Shown here: positions 37,354 through 47,930 of the stretch, one piece after another
Position numbering within the stretch: position 1 is the first letter of the stretch
How the letters are laid out: each line of letters starts with the position of its first letter
Source: Trypanosoma brucei gambiense DAL972
Lineage: Eukaryota > Euglenozoa > Kinetoplastea > Trypanosomatida > Trypanosomatidae
Assembly (NCBI RefSeq): GCF_000210295.1
Contig: NC_026744.1
Coordinates: forward strand, 2,666,001-2,730,000
Length of the DNA stretch: 64,000 nucleotides
Direction: 5' to 3'
Notes under the pieces: model-generated
The model's database searches: none
Seen by the model: the letters and a program-made list of their open reading frames with translations, nothing else
Told to the model about the DNA's origin: nothing
Made by a program: the position numbers and the translations under genes

Positions 37354-40300
37354 ATGGCACAAATGTTCCCCTCTGTGCCGGGGTATGACGGTCCGTTTAG
37401 TTTAAAGGACTTCTTGCATAACTATATCGGTTTGCAGCTGCGTTGGAGCACACCTCAGGAAAATTCCACCACTTTACCTCCCTCAAACTCGAACGTTGTC
37501 GTTGTGCCCCCGACGGGAAACTTTCATGTGGTAGTGTATGTTTCACGGTCCGCGCCTCCACCCCAGCGGTCCGTACGTTCTGCCGCGGTACTGTCTTCGT
37601 GTAGTAATAAAATGGATGGAGACCATCCGCAGCCATCAGTGCCAACACATTTTCATGGGAGGCCGCTAACTTCCTCGGTACTGAAGCACCCCTTTTGGGA
37701 CGCTCTCTTCTCGCAGATTGGGCCAACAGCTGTCAGTTTCATCGTACTCTGGGCCCCTATAGTTGTGCAATTTGAGGCGTCTGGTGGTGGTCTACAGGTG
37801 TTGGGCCCCCCTCTGAAGCGTAGCGCCTCCTGCGCGGTGAAGCGTCAGCCAGGTGCTGGCTGGTGGGAGGGAAAATTAAAGGTGTCACGGACTGAAACAC
37901 TAACGCAGAATGACCCTCACTGCTTCTGTATCGAGGGGACACCATCCCCTGTGGCATTGTATCGTTTAAATGTTCCTCGCCTGCATCTTGTTGAACAGTC
38001 ACCCTTGAGGAGTACCGCGGATGCTCGCCATGCCGTTACTCTCATCCTGGAACAGTTGTGGATAGAGCATCACAAATCGAGCTGCTCTCCCTCGTCCGAT
38101 AGGGACATTTCTCAGCGTCTCTGCGGCGTCGCCACAGGCTCCGCCACGAATTGCTGCGGCGATAGTTGTGTTGTCTTGGCGCAGGCTAGAAATCAAGTTA
38201 ATGCCGTTTTCCCGTACACTTTGTTGCCTGTTCACGATGACGCTGTGTCTGGTAATGGAACCGTCAAGGAGTATCTCATCCATGTGCTGCACTGTGCGCT
38301 GGGGAGCGTGTGCCGTATGAACATACGCGGGGCTGCGATAAAACATACCGAATTCTTGGAAAAACGTGGCAAATCTTTTACCAGCATTTCTCAGAAGGCG
38401 CAGACCGCCGGGCAGGAGAATAAGATGCGCGCGATTCCTGTTGGTGAGTTGACTGTGCCGGAGCCCGTTGTGGCTTCGTATCTGGAAACTCTCTTTAACA
38501 TGATGTGGTGGCGTGCCCCTCCACGTTTTGTTGGCGGTGCGGTAACTGCCGATCGGGTTAAATTTTGGGGTGAAGAAGGAACTGTGCTGACAAGGTTGCG
38601 CGAGGTTACTGTGGATTGGTTGTGCTGCGGAAGACATGAGGTATTTCTTTTGAGTCATTTCTTGGATGGGGTGCCCGTTTCGAGGATTCCTTGGCTACGT
38701 GGTTTCTACACGAAGGAGCCTGCACGAAAGCGGCGGTCCATGATTCAGCAGCGAGTGTTCCTGCAGCTTGTGCTCTTCCTCTATCAATGCGTGGTACCAT
38801 TTTTGATCCGTCGTTCGTTCCATGTTGCTTGTACCTCTAAAAGCCCGTATATATTTTTTTTCATACCAAGGGCTGTTTGGGTATGCCTCACTCGTCGCGA
38901 AATGCGACGTGTGTGCATTCGTCGCGTAAAAAGAATGCGCTCCGATACTTTATCAGACCCACAAATGAGGGGGCACGCGGGGTTACCGCCAATGGCGCTG
39001 GAGCGTGTGACTTCCGAAGGACTGATGCAACTGATAGGACCCTCGTCACAGCCGGTAGGTGATGACAGTGGCGGCGTAAGCGATGTTTGCAAACTCCGTG
39101 ACAGTTCCTCACCACTTTTATATTCGGATGTCCGTTTTTTAGTTGATGGTAGTAAGCTGCGGCCCATCGCCCGTCCTCGGTTTGGCTGGCAGCGCTCGCT
39201 TTTGAAAGCTGCCGACGGGGTTGGGTCGTCAACGCTTGCTTCAACCCTTGCAAAGGCGGGGAGGTATTTGGCAACGGATGGTAAAGCTATGTGGCCGTCC
39301 CCTAACTCTGCTGTTTTACGGGATGCTTTGCGGTGCCTTGATGCGGGGGTGGAGGAGCGACGTATTACAACAGGGGCAAGGCAACGCGCCATTGGATCTC
39401 ACAATGATGAATATATTGAAGTGCGGTCATTTATTCAATGCGCAAGGCAGTTTTGTACCATTCCCACGTTGGTACAGGGTGAAACATCAGCGGGGCTGTT
39501 GGCGGATGCTACTGCCGTAACAATGGTGCGTGGCGACGCCGCGCGGTGTTACGACCACTTACCGCAGGAGGCAGTAGTGAATATCATGCGGAGTCTCGTC
39601 ACGCACGAGACTTATTACTCACTTAAGCTGACCGTTGTTACGCTGACTACGGTCAAAAATGTTAACAAAAAGACTAGAAGTAGTCATGCAGAAAATCAGT
39701 TATCGTCGATGAAGGAGACGAATCGTTCGACTGTCGAGCACCGGAAGCTACAGTTGAGCAAACGTGTCAAACTCGTACCCGGGAGGTACGTACAAGAAGG
39801 CGTTCTCTATGGTATTGCTCGAGGATGCATTGCTTATGAGGAACAGTCGGTAGGCTCCGATTCCTTGGTAAGCGGCGAGGAGATAAGAAGTGTGCTGCAG
39901 AAACATCTGCAGTCGCACCTCGTGATGCTGAACGGCAAGATGTACATACAGCGTATGGGTATAAATCAAGGATCTGCTGTGGCGATGTTGCTTTGTGATC
40001 AACTTCTCGAGCGAGTTGATGCGGCCCTTTCCAGTATTCTCTCTGAACACGAGGAACCAGCGCTGTTGCTGCGTCGCGTGGATGATGTACTGGTGGTAAC
40101 ACTCTCTCGTGCTGCAGCGTCACGGTGCGAAGACGCTTTACGCAGTGGTTGGTCCGAAATTGGTTTCTTCTGCCAGGAGGAGAAACTGAGAAGAGTGACT
40201 TGTGGCCAACCCGTACGCTGGTGTGGGCTCCTTTGGGATCCGGTAACCTTGGAGTTTGCAGTGGACTGGGCGCGGCTGGCCAAGATGATGCCATATCTCG

Positions 40301-40932
40301 CCGTGCGTCCCAGGACAGGGTGTGAGCCACTACTTTCCTCACTACGTTTTATCAGGATACTTCGACTTCGAACGCCGATGACGGCACTCTGCCGACAAAT
40401 AAACAGTAAGTCCCGTGTGGTGCAGACGTTATACGAGATCGGTCTGCTCTGGTCCCGCTTCTTCTTGGACAAACTGAAGGCCAACGCTGCCTTTTTTAGG
40501 CCGCATGTGCGCACTATATTACAACCTCTTGCCCTTGCGACTGCTACGCTGCGTCGCCTGGTGCGGAAACATTCCTCTGACCTGCAGCGGCTGGGTTCTT
40601 TTTGCGACGTTACTGATGTTGAAGTACGACTTTGTATTTCTGCCGCGCTCTACCATACACTCCATCAGCGGCTGGCGTTCATGATCGGCAGGATGTCGAG
40701 CGTGGGGAAGAAAAAGTTCCTGATATTAATGACGGCGGTTTTAAAACGAAAAATGGGAGAACTGGGATCTAAGATCAACAGGAATAATCAAATGGAATCT
40801 TCTCTTCCCTCTGCAGCTGATTTGTTGCTGGTGGAGGGCGGTGATGGCGTAGTTTCAAGGGGTCTTGCGGCAGTGCGTTTCAGACCTGTCGAAACTGTGC
40901 GATTTCAGGGATGTGCGACGCGCTCTGCATGA
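37354..40932 (+). CDS. TERT: Telomerase reverse transcriptase
   Basis: 1192 residues. A divergent TEN/TRBD N-terminal half precedes the T-motif region (about 476-512), where PYIFFFIPRAVW replaces the usual F-F-Y-R-K-x-x-W. RT motifs in order are: motif 1 KLRPIARP (601-608); motif A VRGDAARCYDHL with catalytic Asp728; a long insertion (about 755-850, IFD position); motif B GINQGSAVA (869-877); motif C RRVDDVLV with Asp910-Asp911; and motif E WCGLLWD (956-962). The C-terminal thumb region follows. All three catalytic aspartates are present, so an active enzyme is expected. It extends telomeric TTAGGG repeats using the telomerase RNA, which is not in this window. Confidence 0.95.
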   Translation: MAQMFPSVPGYDGPFSLKDFLHNYIGLQLRWSTPQENSTTLPPSNSNVVVVPPTGNFHVVVYVSRSAPPPQRSVRSAAVLSSCSNKMDGDHPQPSVPTHFHGRPLTSSVLKHPFWDALFSQIGPTAVSFIVLWAPIVVQFEASGGGLQVLGPPLKRSASCAVKRQPGAGWWEGKLKVSRTETLTQNDPHCFCIEGTPSPVALYRLNVPRLHLVEQSPLRSTADARHAVTLILEQLWIEHHKSSCSPSSDRDISQRLCGVATGSATNCCGDSCVVLAQARNQVNAVFPYTLLPVHDDAVSGNGTVKEYLIHVLHCALGSVCRMNIRGAAIKHTEFLEKRGKSFTSISQKAQTAGQENKMRAIPVGELTVPEPVVASYLETLFNMMWWRAPPRFVGGAVTADRVKFWGEEGTVLTRLREVTVDWLCCGRHEVFLLSHFLDGVPVSRIPWLRGFYTKEPARKRRSMIQQRVFLQLVLFLYQCVVPFLIRRSFHVACTSKSPYIFFFIPRAVWVCLTRREMRRVCIRRVKRMRSDTLSDPQMRGHAGLPPMALERVTSEGLMQLIGPSSQPVGDDSGGVSDVCKLRDSSSPLLYSDVRFLVDGSKLRPIARPRFGWQRSLLKAADGVGSSTLASTLAKAGRYLATDGKAMWPSPNSAVLRDALRCLDAGVEERRITTGARQRAIGSHNDEYIEVRSFIQCARQFCTIPTLVQGETSAGLLADATAVTMVRGDAARCYDHLPQEAVVNIMRSLVTHETYYSLKLTVVTLTTVKNVNKKTRSSHAENQLSSMKETNRSTVEHRKLQLSKRVKLVPGRYVQEGVLYGIARGCIAYEEQSVGSDSLVSGEEIRSVLQKHLQSHLVMLNGKMYIQRMGINQGSAVAMLLCDQLLERVDAALSSILSEHEEPALLLRRVDDVLVVTLSRAAASRCEDALRSGWSEIGFFCQEEKLRRVTCGQPVRWCGLLWDPVTLEFAVDWARLAKMMPYLAVRPRTGCEPLLSSLRFIRILRLRTPMTALCRQINSKSRVVQTLYEIGLLWSRFFLDKLKANAAFFRPHVRTILQPLALATATLRRLVRKHSSDLQRLGSFCDVTDVEVRLCISAALYHTLHQRLAFMIGRMSSVGKKKFLILMTAVLKRKMGELGSKINRNNQMESSLPSAADLLLVEGGDGVVSRGLAAVRFRPVETVRFQGCATRSA

Positions 40933-41298
40933 AATGCAAGCTTTTCTCCTTCATGCGCACGCACAAGCGTCTTTTTTTTATTTTATTTTGTTACCAACCT
41001 ACATCCTTTTGATGTTTGCAGTTAATTTTGTTGCGATCACTTGCTGCTTCCTCGAGGCACCGGTACGATTTTGGTTTTCCCTTATTTTATTGTGCGGAAA
41101 AAAAATGTCTTTCCTTGACTTATATTCGATTTTGCTCGTGCGTGTGTCTCTCTCCGTTAGCAATTAGTACATTCCTATAAGTAGGTGGGAGGAAAACGAA
41201 CTTTGAGTGAAAGGAAACCCACTAACTACAGGAAGGGTAGAAAGTGTTGAAATATACAATAAAAAAAAAAGTGGTAACAGCTGGCGGAGACGATAATA
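40933..41298. other. Spacer after TERT
   Basis: No gene is seen. A T/A-rich tract follows the stop (about 40970-40990) and an A run lies at 41262-41270 close to the next start. Confidence 0.5.
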
Positions 41299-42771
41299 AT
41301 GAAGTCCAAGGATGTGGAGGATGCTGGATGCGTTGGGCAGTGGATTGACAACCGAAAACGGGCGAGTGACGATGCTGACTCTTTCGTGAAATCAGCCATG
41401 ACAATAAGTCAGTCGGCGTCATCCATTGGTGCCTCCGCGCAGACCCTACGCAATGTGGACAGAGGACGAAAAAGGAGTGAATCCTCCAAGAAGTCGGCTG
41501 GCAAGAAGACCAGTAGCGCACCGTCTTTACTTCCTCAGATAAAGGTGAAATCTGCGAAGCAGGGCAAGGCGACGGGCAGACCACCGATTTCTGCCTCAAA
41601 CCCCTCAGGAGGGGCGCGGAAGGGATCATTGAAGGGGAAGGCAACTGGTTCGATTTCTCTGACGTCTCAGAGCACAGGTGGTGGCAGCGTGGGGAAAAGG
41701 GGCAAGTCCCCCAAATCAAGAGGTGGGGCGAAAGGAGGGAAAAAGCGACCTTCATCGATTGGGAGGCCCTCAAGCAGGGGATCGAAGGGGTCATCTCGGC
41801 GGGGGTCTCGTTTAAGTCGAGGCAGTGGACGCACGAGCACGAAGGGAAAAGGGGGGCGGAATTCGAGAGGAAAGAAAGGCAAAAAGTCTAAGCGTAGCAA
41901 ATCTTTTGCGGGTGCCGATAAGATCACATATGCTATTTCTTCGTTAACTTTAGCGGAAGAAGACCAACGAAGCAATATTTGGGCAATGGAAGAGACTGAG
42001 CGTGATGCACTCCTCCCTGATTATCACCTGCTCGTTATAAACATGCTCCGGGCCCAAGTTGTTGAAGTGAATGCGCGCCAGCAGTCCTTAAACGATGCCT
42101 TCATGTCTAGACAGGGCAATGGTCTCAACTTTTTATTGGGAGATGACCCTGCCGCAGCACTGGAGCTTTTGCGGACGCAGATACGGTTAGAAATGCAGGG
42201 GGAAGTGGAAAAGCTCGCTTCGGCAAATGCGGTACTAAGTGGCCTTCTTGAGGAAAAGAAAGCTGAGTTAGAGGAAAAAACCAACGAGGCGCAGTCACTC
42301 CAGGACAAGGTCAATCGTAGGCTTGCCCGTTTTGAAGTGGATTGTGAAGCACTTCGCACTGAGGTCCAATCTGCATTGAAGACTGAACGTTTAGATATCG
42401 ATAGAATGAAGCGTGAGCTCATTCGCCGCCTAGACATGGCAACTGCTGCGCTGCGTACGCCCAAGTATGATACAGCGCTGCGCTCCATGCAGGCACTAGT
42501 GCAGAGTGTGCAGGATGAGATACAGGAGCATCATGATAACATGAGTAAGCTGATTGTATCAATTGAGGCTCAGGACACTTTTGTTCGCAACAAAAGCGAT
42601 ACAATGCACAGCAACTTTCCCGTCCGCTACAGAGAAGAGCTGAGGAAATTGGACAACGACAAGCTACTGAACCTGCTGGACATCTTGTCTTTCCACGATT
42701 CTGTAGTAGAAACTGTTGGTAAGACGTTGTATGTAATAAGTAGCACAGGTTACGCTACAAATGTTTTCTAG
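41299..42771 (+). CDS. Coiled-coil protein with basic Gly/Ser/Lys-rich N-terminus, unknown
   Basis: 490 residues. Residues ~55-210 are low-complexity, rich in Ser, Gly, Lys and Arg (many S-R-G and K-G-K repeats), strongly basic and probably disordered. From ~220, HLLVINMLRAQVVEVNARQQSL begins a long helical region with heptads up to about 470 (LLEEKKAELEEKTNEAQSLQDK, then LDIDRMKRELIRRLDM). The basic N-terminus could bind microtubules or nucleic acid (inference). No family is recognised. The frame is long and compositionally biased enough that the coding assignment is certain. Confidence 0.8.
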   Translation: MKSKDVEDAGCVGQWIDNRKRASDDADSFVKSAMTISQSASSIGASAQTLRNVDRGRKRSESSKKSAGKKTSSAPSLLPQIKVKSAKQGKATGRPPISASNPSGGARKGSLKGKATGSISLTSQSTGGGSVGKRGKSPKSRGGAKGGKKRPSSIGRPSSRGSKGSSRRGSRLSRGSGRTSTKGKGGRNSRGKKGKKSKRSKSFAGADKITYAISSLTLAEEDQRSNIWAMEETERDALLPDYHLLVINMLRAQVVEVNARQQSLNDAFMSRQGNGLNFLLGDDPAAALELLRTQIRLEMQGEVEKLASANAVLSGLLEEKKAELEEKTNEAQSLQDKVNRRLARFEVDCEALRTEVQSALKTERLDIDRMKRELIRRLDMATAALRTPKYDTALRSMQALVQSVQDEIQEHHDNMSKLIVSIEAQDTFVRNKSDTMHSNFPVRYREELRKLDNDKLLNLLDILSFHDSVVETVGKTLYVISSTGYATNVF

Positions 42772-43455
42772 TGAGGTGGCACCCGTGTTTTTGTTTTTCA
42801 TTTTATTTTCAATTTTCACTCCCTTACATTCTTTCATCCCGTCACGCTCTGCCGCACACACTCTCCTTCGTGTTATTGACTTAAGTTATCTTAGCGTATT
42901 TCGTTATACGCTGTCCTAGAGGTTTGCTTTGTAACTCCAATGTATCTTTATGCGTCATAAATTAAGGCGGGCGACGGAGAAGGTGAGGGAACACAGAGAA
43001 AGAAAGAGAGTGGCTCCGTCCAGTTTCCCTAGTTGGTTGATGTAGTGTTAGAGCGAAGATAGGCGTATCCTTAAGTAGCCGCATGTTTTTCTATGTCCTC
43101 TTTGTCCCCCCCGTGTTTGCGTGGCATGTCGGTGTTACCCTCGTGCTTAAATTTTTTGGTTGGTACCCATTCGCCCCAAGCTTTTTTCCCACTTATGTCC
43201 CACTTATGTCCCTCTTCTTTCAATTTCTTTTACATATATAAACTTTCATATATATATTTCCGTCCCCCAAAGGTACAAAATACTTTTAGTTGTTGCTTCA
43301 TTAGTTCCTTTCCCCGTGTTTGACAGCCAACTGGGTTGCGAGAGACAGTTGCGCGGCAGCACATCAAGGGGCGAACACTGGTGTTCTCCCCTGAGACGAA
43401 AAAGAAAGGGGAAAAGGCAAGGGATTAATCATTGCCCGAACAGATAGGAAGCAAT
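42772..43455. other. Spacer before gene at 43456
   Basis: No gene is seen. Pyrimidine tracts lie at about 42785-42840 and 43171-43220, the latter with a short direct repeat (CCCACTTATGT twice at about 43187-43208); ATATAT-rich patches follow. Confidence 0.5.
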
Positions 43456-46338
43456 ATGAATCCATCTGGTCCCAGTGGTCACCATGAGGAGAGGTTAAGA
43501 AGCTCTGCACCGGTGTACACCAACGTGCGTCGCGAGGCACGAAGGATGCAGCGTGAAGCGATGGAAGTTAACGCAAAGATAAGGGAAATAGAGGCTCGTG
43601 GGCAGATGAGACACAAACAAGAGCGGGTGATGTTGCGCGCCAAGGTTGACAACATCGTAGAGGGGCTTGTTGGAGGCACCGAAGGGATCGTCCCTCCCAG
43701 TGTGCTTGACCCACCTATTGAAAGGATACCAGAACCATGCTTTTTACGGCCTACAGAGAAAAAACAAACATGTACAGGGTCGGGAATGGCTCCAGTGAAG
43801 TTAATTTCACTCGCTTCCAGTGCCGGCCGCATGCCCGATGACGTTCGTAGTGGCCGCTATCCAGGGGGCTCACCCTCTAAAGGTGTTACGCCTAGAAACC
43901 GTGTGGACGCCTCTGAATCTAAAGCGGGTGAGCCGCCGCGAGGGTTCCCCGTCCCCTTTGAATCCTCAGGGTTCCGGTGCCCCATTCAGTGGGCGGAGAT
44001 GAGCCTTCATGAGGTGTTGATAACTGCATTAGGGCCCCGCTCCGAACGGGAAAGGAGGGGTACGGATGTGCCTCCGAACCGTTTGCTTGTTAGTGTGGCA
44101 GCGCATCTACTAAATGAAGTTCTTTCGCGTGATACACGTTATGCGACGTTATGGCCGCTTCTTCGGGACGTTGTCTTCAAGGGACTCTTCGCTCCGACAA
44201 ATTTCAAGCAATCACCTTATATGGGTGGACGTGAACCCCCCAGTTACCCCAGTTTTGTACCAGCAGCTGACTACTTTGGCTTGCGTTTGTGGTCGGATGA
44301 GTATCTTCTGAGTCGCAGGGCGGAGTTGCATCTTTCTGATAGGGTCACTGACTTGAACAGTGCATTGGATAGCCGTGGGGATATTTTTCAATTTGCAGTC
44401 AAGCAAATTGAAAAAGCCAGCAAAAGGAGTGCTTTTCGAGCATGGCGAGCAGTTGTGCAGCGCAACCGAATTCTCCGAGACAACGTAGTAGCATACCTGA
44501 AGCGCGTCCGTCAGAGGATGGTTGTGGAGGGTAGCTTCCTGCGATGGCGGCGCCTTGTTGTACAAACGAAGTTAGAGGAGCTGAGAGTGTCTCTGAAGGA
44601 ATCGAATGTGCGCTTCTCTATTAGCGAGAGTAATAGTAAAGAAACAATAAGGGAGCTGGAGGAGAGACTCGAGGAAGAGCGAAAGGGGGCTGAGGTGATG
44701 AAGTTGAAAATCGAATCACTCTCCATGCAGCTAGTTGAGAAGCAGATGCTTGATCTCCGGACGCTGGACTCCACGTTGCGAAACTACCGCGCTATGTGTG
44801 GGGACGCCAAGAAGGAGAGTAAACGGTGGGAACGTTTGGCAAAAACATTTTCGTGCCGTTCAGGGTGCCCGGTTTTCCCAGCATCGATGAAAAGGCATGC
44901 TCACAGCCTGCGTTCCATTGAGACTTCGTGTGTTGGTCAGGGCACGCAAGCTTACGAACGTGTTGTGGACGCGCGCTGCTCCCTCGAGTCACTTCTGGTA
45001 GCCTGGATTAACTCTTTGATGAAGGATCAAAATGACCACTCTTGGAAGGCTGTAAGGAAGATTGAACTGGGGTCTGATGCTGGTGATTTCAGTGTCGGTG
45101 CTCTCTGTAAGTTAGTGCGGACATTGGATTCTATATACAACACCAGGGGCGCAGAGCATGTGATGTGTGGTTCAGCGGCCTCGACAAATCCAAGTCGTGC
45201 GACTTCTCTGACAAAATGTATCGAACTGCTGCGGGAAGGGAATGAATCATCAACAGTAGTTTTCCAGGAGCTTGTCCAACTTATTCACAAGCAAACAGTG
45301 GATGGTCTTTTCCCTCCATTACTCTCCCACTGTTCGTATCTTGACACTTTTTACACCCCTTCAACCTTTTGTCAAAAACCCCATCCAACTGCTATGCTGT
45401 GGGTGCTGGCTACGCTTTTCGTTGGGTATGCGCGTTTGGTAGCGGGTGTTCCGTCATTTGCATCGCATGATATCGAGCAGCGGCTACGGTGTCAATCTGA
45501 GGCCTCAATAGGCTGCCTTGCCTTAGGCCCCGTGCCTGAGGAGGGGGAGGTTAACAAGCAACCTGAAGGCCGGAGCCGCAGCCAGAGTATCGTCAGTTCT
45601 CACATTTTGACGACAAACACGGTCATCAAAAAATCCGCCCGTCACAGCCGTCCGCGAAGCACGGCGTCACGTAAAGTAGCCGAAGAGGCCGCTGACGAGA
45701 AAGATCAGGCGTGTGAGAAGGCAATTGTGGACACCGCTTCTGATGTTGAGGTGTACCTCAATTGCGAGTGTGGTACGGAGGAAGAGGGAGGATACTCCAG
45801 CGATGGCGAACTGACGACAAGTGAAACTGCCACGACTCACGAAACCGATGGACTTGAAAAAAGCACGTCAGGTGCAACGGAAAAGATGAAGCATACGCCG
45901 GGTAGCAGCAGTAAACCACAGCGTCCTGCACGGAGGTCTCAGCTTCTCCCTTCAACGAGTAAACTGTTGGTTCCAGTTGGACAGCGAGAGTTTGTTAAGT
46001 TTCACCGAGACGAGGGAAAGCGTCAACGAATGTGGATAAGTGTTTGCCGTATTGTAACGTCACTAGTGGTGAGGTTTCGTATCCTCGACGTACCGACAAG
46101 CAGTGCCGTTCCTCCGAGCTTCGCTTCGCCTATGTCGTTTTCTTCGTCTCTACCACGGCTCGTTAGTGGACGACACTCATTATTTTTTAACAGTGGACGG
46201 GAGTCAAGGAGGAGCCAGTCCGGTTTGTTTCCCGTTGCCAGTAGTCCCCCAAATCCAGCCACAAAACCCAAGAGAGGGGCGTCTCAGGCACACTCTACGC
46301 TGCGGCGGTGGCTGGATAAGGCTAGGAAGGCAGAATAG
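43456..46338 (+). CDS. Large coiled-coil protein, unknown
   Basis: 960 residues from ATG at 43456; the frame extends upstream only via TTG. The N-terminal basic helix (REARRMQREAMEVNAKIREIEA) is followed by a linker and a possible globular part (about 165-290). A repeat-like segment SAFRAWRAVVQRN and SFLRWRRLVVQTK at about 330-375 resembles the short W-R-x-x-V motifs of SFI1/calmodulin-binding helices. A coiled coil follows at about 378-470. The last 300 residues are Ser/Glu-rich and disordered. The W-R repeats suggest a centrin- or calmodulin-binding cytoskeletal protein (inference). Confidence 0.78.
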   Translation: MNPSGPSGHHEERLRSSAPVYTNVRREARRMQREAMEVNAKIREIEARGQMRHKQERVMLRAKVDNIVEGLVGGTEGIVPPSVLDPPIERIPEPCFLRPTEKKQTCTGSGMAPVKLISLASSAGRMPDDVRSGRYPGGSPSKGVTPRNRVDASESKAGEPPRGFPVPFESSGFRCPIQWAEMSLHEVLITALGPRSERERRGTDVPPNRLLVSVAAHLLNEVLSRDTRYATLWPLLRDVVFKGLFAPTNFKQSPYMGGREPPSYPSFVPAADYFGLRLWSDEYLLSRRAELHLSDRVTDLNSALDSRGDIFQFAVKQIEKASKRSAFRAWRAVVQRNRILRDNVVAYLKRVRQRMVVEGSFLRWRRLVVQTKLEELRVSLKESNVRFSISESNSKETIRELEERLEEERKGAEVMKLKIESLSMQLVEKQMLDLRTLDSTLRNYRAMCGDAKKESKRWERLAKTFSCRSGCPVFPASMKRHAHSLRSIETSCVGQGTQAYERVVDARCSLESLLVAWINSLMKDQNDHSWKAVRKIELGSDAGDFSVGALCKLVRTLDSIYNTRGAEHVMCGSAASTNPSRATSLTKCIELLREGNESSTVVFQELVQLIHKQTVDGLFPPLLSHCSYLDTFYTPSTFCQKPHPTAMLWVLATLFVGYARLVAGVPSFASHDIEQRLRCQSEASIGCLALGPVPEEGEVNKQPEGRSRSQSIVSSHILTTNTVIKKSARHSRPRSTASRKVAEEAADEKDQACEKAIVDTASDVEVYLNCECGTEEEGGYSSDGELTTSETATTHETDGLEKSTSGATEKMKHTPGSSSKPQRPARRSQLLPSTSKLLVPVGQREFVKFHRDEGKRQRMWISVCRIVTSLVVRFRILDVPTSSAVPPSFASPMSFSSSLPRLVSGRHSLFFNSGRESRRSQSGLFPVASSPPNPATKPKRGASQAHSTLRRWLDKARKAE

Positions 46339-47100
46339 GTGGGAGGTGTGAGTTGTTTGAAGAGGCATGCAGCGTCGCCAAAGCCAGGGGAAGTGTGGGC
46401 GCTTCCTCCACTATGTTACCTGTACCTTCCTGCTGTTAGATGTTATATTATCACTTTATGTTTACGTCTGATCACTCTATTTCCGCATTATCGCGTTGGC
46501 TGGCCTAGGTGCCGAAAATGAGGCTCAACTTCATTTTTATGCGTGTGGGTGGGTGACGCAACAGACACAACAGATTTGACGTTTGCAACTGTTTCCCCCT
46601 TTCTCTTTCCCCCGTTATTCCTGCTTTTATTCTTTGTAGAATTCCCCCTTCCCACTTTCCGATGTTCGCCTGTTGTGAATACGTGGGTATGCTTGCGTTG
46701 TGCTTCATGGTCCATGTCGCCAATCAGTTCACCCTACGGCCATGGACTGACTCCCACAAACGCCTTTCCCTGTCCCCATGTCTGTAATTACTTCTGAATG
46801 ATCTTTCTTCGTCTCCCCTCCCCTTCACGTACACACGCGCCATTGTCTCCTCGCTGTTTCTGGTTGACGTTGTGTAGTGTAATATGTTTGTGCCCGTGTT
46901 GGTGCTTGGATGGTTTGCTTTTATCTTCCTTTCTTCACCGTTTTTGGAAACACCCGAATACTCTGGAAGCGTGCCTACCTTGTGTGGTGCTCATTTCACT
47001 ATTCTGAACACAATATAGAGAAGGGAAGCAGGCCCGAAAGGGAAAATCAGGAGGGTGCTAAACGAGACAGGATAGTGTAGAAGGCACTGGTGCCACTATA
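46339..47100. other. Spacer before small membrane gene
   Basis: No gene is seen in about 760 bases. Pyrimidine tracts lie at about 46589-46665 and 46805-46860; the frames there are read through these tracts. Confidence 0.5.
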
Positions 47101-47457
47101 ATGCCCCGTCGCGGCACTGACTATCTCGAGGCACTGTCAGTACCGAAACATGATGTGACGGGAGTAAAGGGGGAAGGTGTTCCACTCCGGAAGCGGTTAC
47201 AACCCGTTCAGGTTACAGGGTACGACTCCACAGCCAAGATAGGAAGGAGTACCAGGCGTCAGGAACTGCGGGCAGCACTTCTTGAGGAGGAGCTGAGGGG
47301 AGGGGGTCTGTGTGGTGGCTGCCGTAGGGTGGCGCTGTGGGTTTCTGTTTTCGCACTTTTGGCGGTGCTTGCAGTGGCAGCAATGATGTACTTTCCACAA
47401 GGCAGAGAAATTCTTTTACCCCTACTGAGTCAGTTACGGGGCTATCTGGGGGTATAG
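47101..47457 (+). CDS. Small single-pass membrane protein, unknown
   Basis: A 118-residue protein. A basic soluble N-terminal part (~75 residues) ends in LLEEELRGGGLCGGCRRV, where CGGC could be a palmitoylation or redox pair. A hydrophobic segment at about 77-96 (ALWVSVFALLAVLAVAAMMYF) follows, with a short C-terminal tail of ~20 residues. The layout is close to a tail-anchored protein but with a longer tail. No family is recognised. The frame is intact and preceded by a purine-rich leader. Confidence 0.6.
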   Translation: MPRRGTDYLEALSVPKHDVTGVKGEGVPLRKRLQPVQVTGYDSTAKIGRSTRRQELRAALLEEELRGGGLCGGCRRVALWVSVFALLAVLAVAAMMYFPQGREILLPLLSQLRGYLGV

Positions 47458-47930
47458 TGGTGCTGTTTGCTGCTGCGGGGTGGTGTTTTTTGTGGCCTAG
47501 TTTCCCTAGACACGTACAGTAGAGTTAAATGGGCGCGCGCATTCGTTATTTTCCAGTGGAAGGCATGATGAGACAGAAGAGAAGCAGTGGGTTCCCCTTC
47601 TTTTTGAGTCTGTTCGAAATGATGCGACTTTCTGATGTATTTTTGCTCTTCCACATTGTTTGGTGAAGAATGCCGAGGTACTCCGTTTTCTGTACCCCGC
47701 GGTGGGCATCATATACCCAATTTCGAATTATGTTTCTTAGTTTTCGCATCTCCCCCCACTTTCCACAATTCTTCAACGGACCCTTCGTCTGTTATCATCT
47801 CCCCCTCTTCCTCCCGGTGCTGCCGCTGTGAACGCACATAATGTTTACCCGCCCACTCTTCAATTTTTCACCACGCCATCTGTGCCTCTTTTTAAGTGCT
47901 CACAGTTCCCCTCCAAGTCTTCGCGAACCA
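47458..47930. other. Spacer and likely splice region of Cdc73
   Basis: No gene is seen. Pyrimidine-rich runs at about 47745-47830 and 47850-47895 end in TTTTTAAG and CACAG (AG at about 47903-47904), just before ATG 47931. The ATG at 47841 lies inside this tract. Confidence 0.55.

Noticed and set aside
39767..40342. 191-residue - strand frame inside TERT
   Set aside because: Shadow frame opposite a well-supported coding region.
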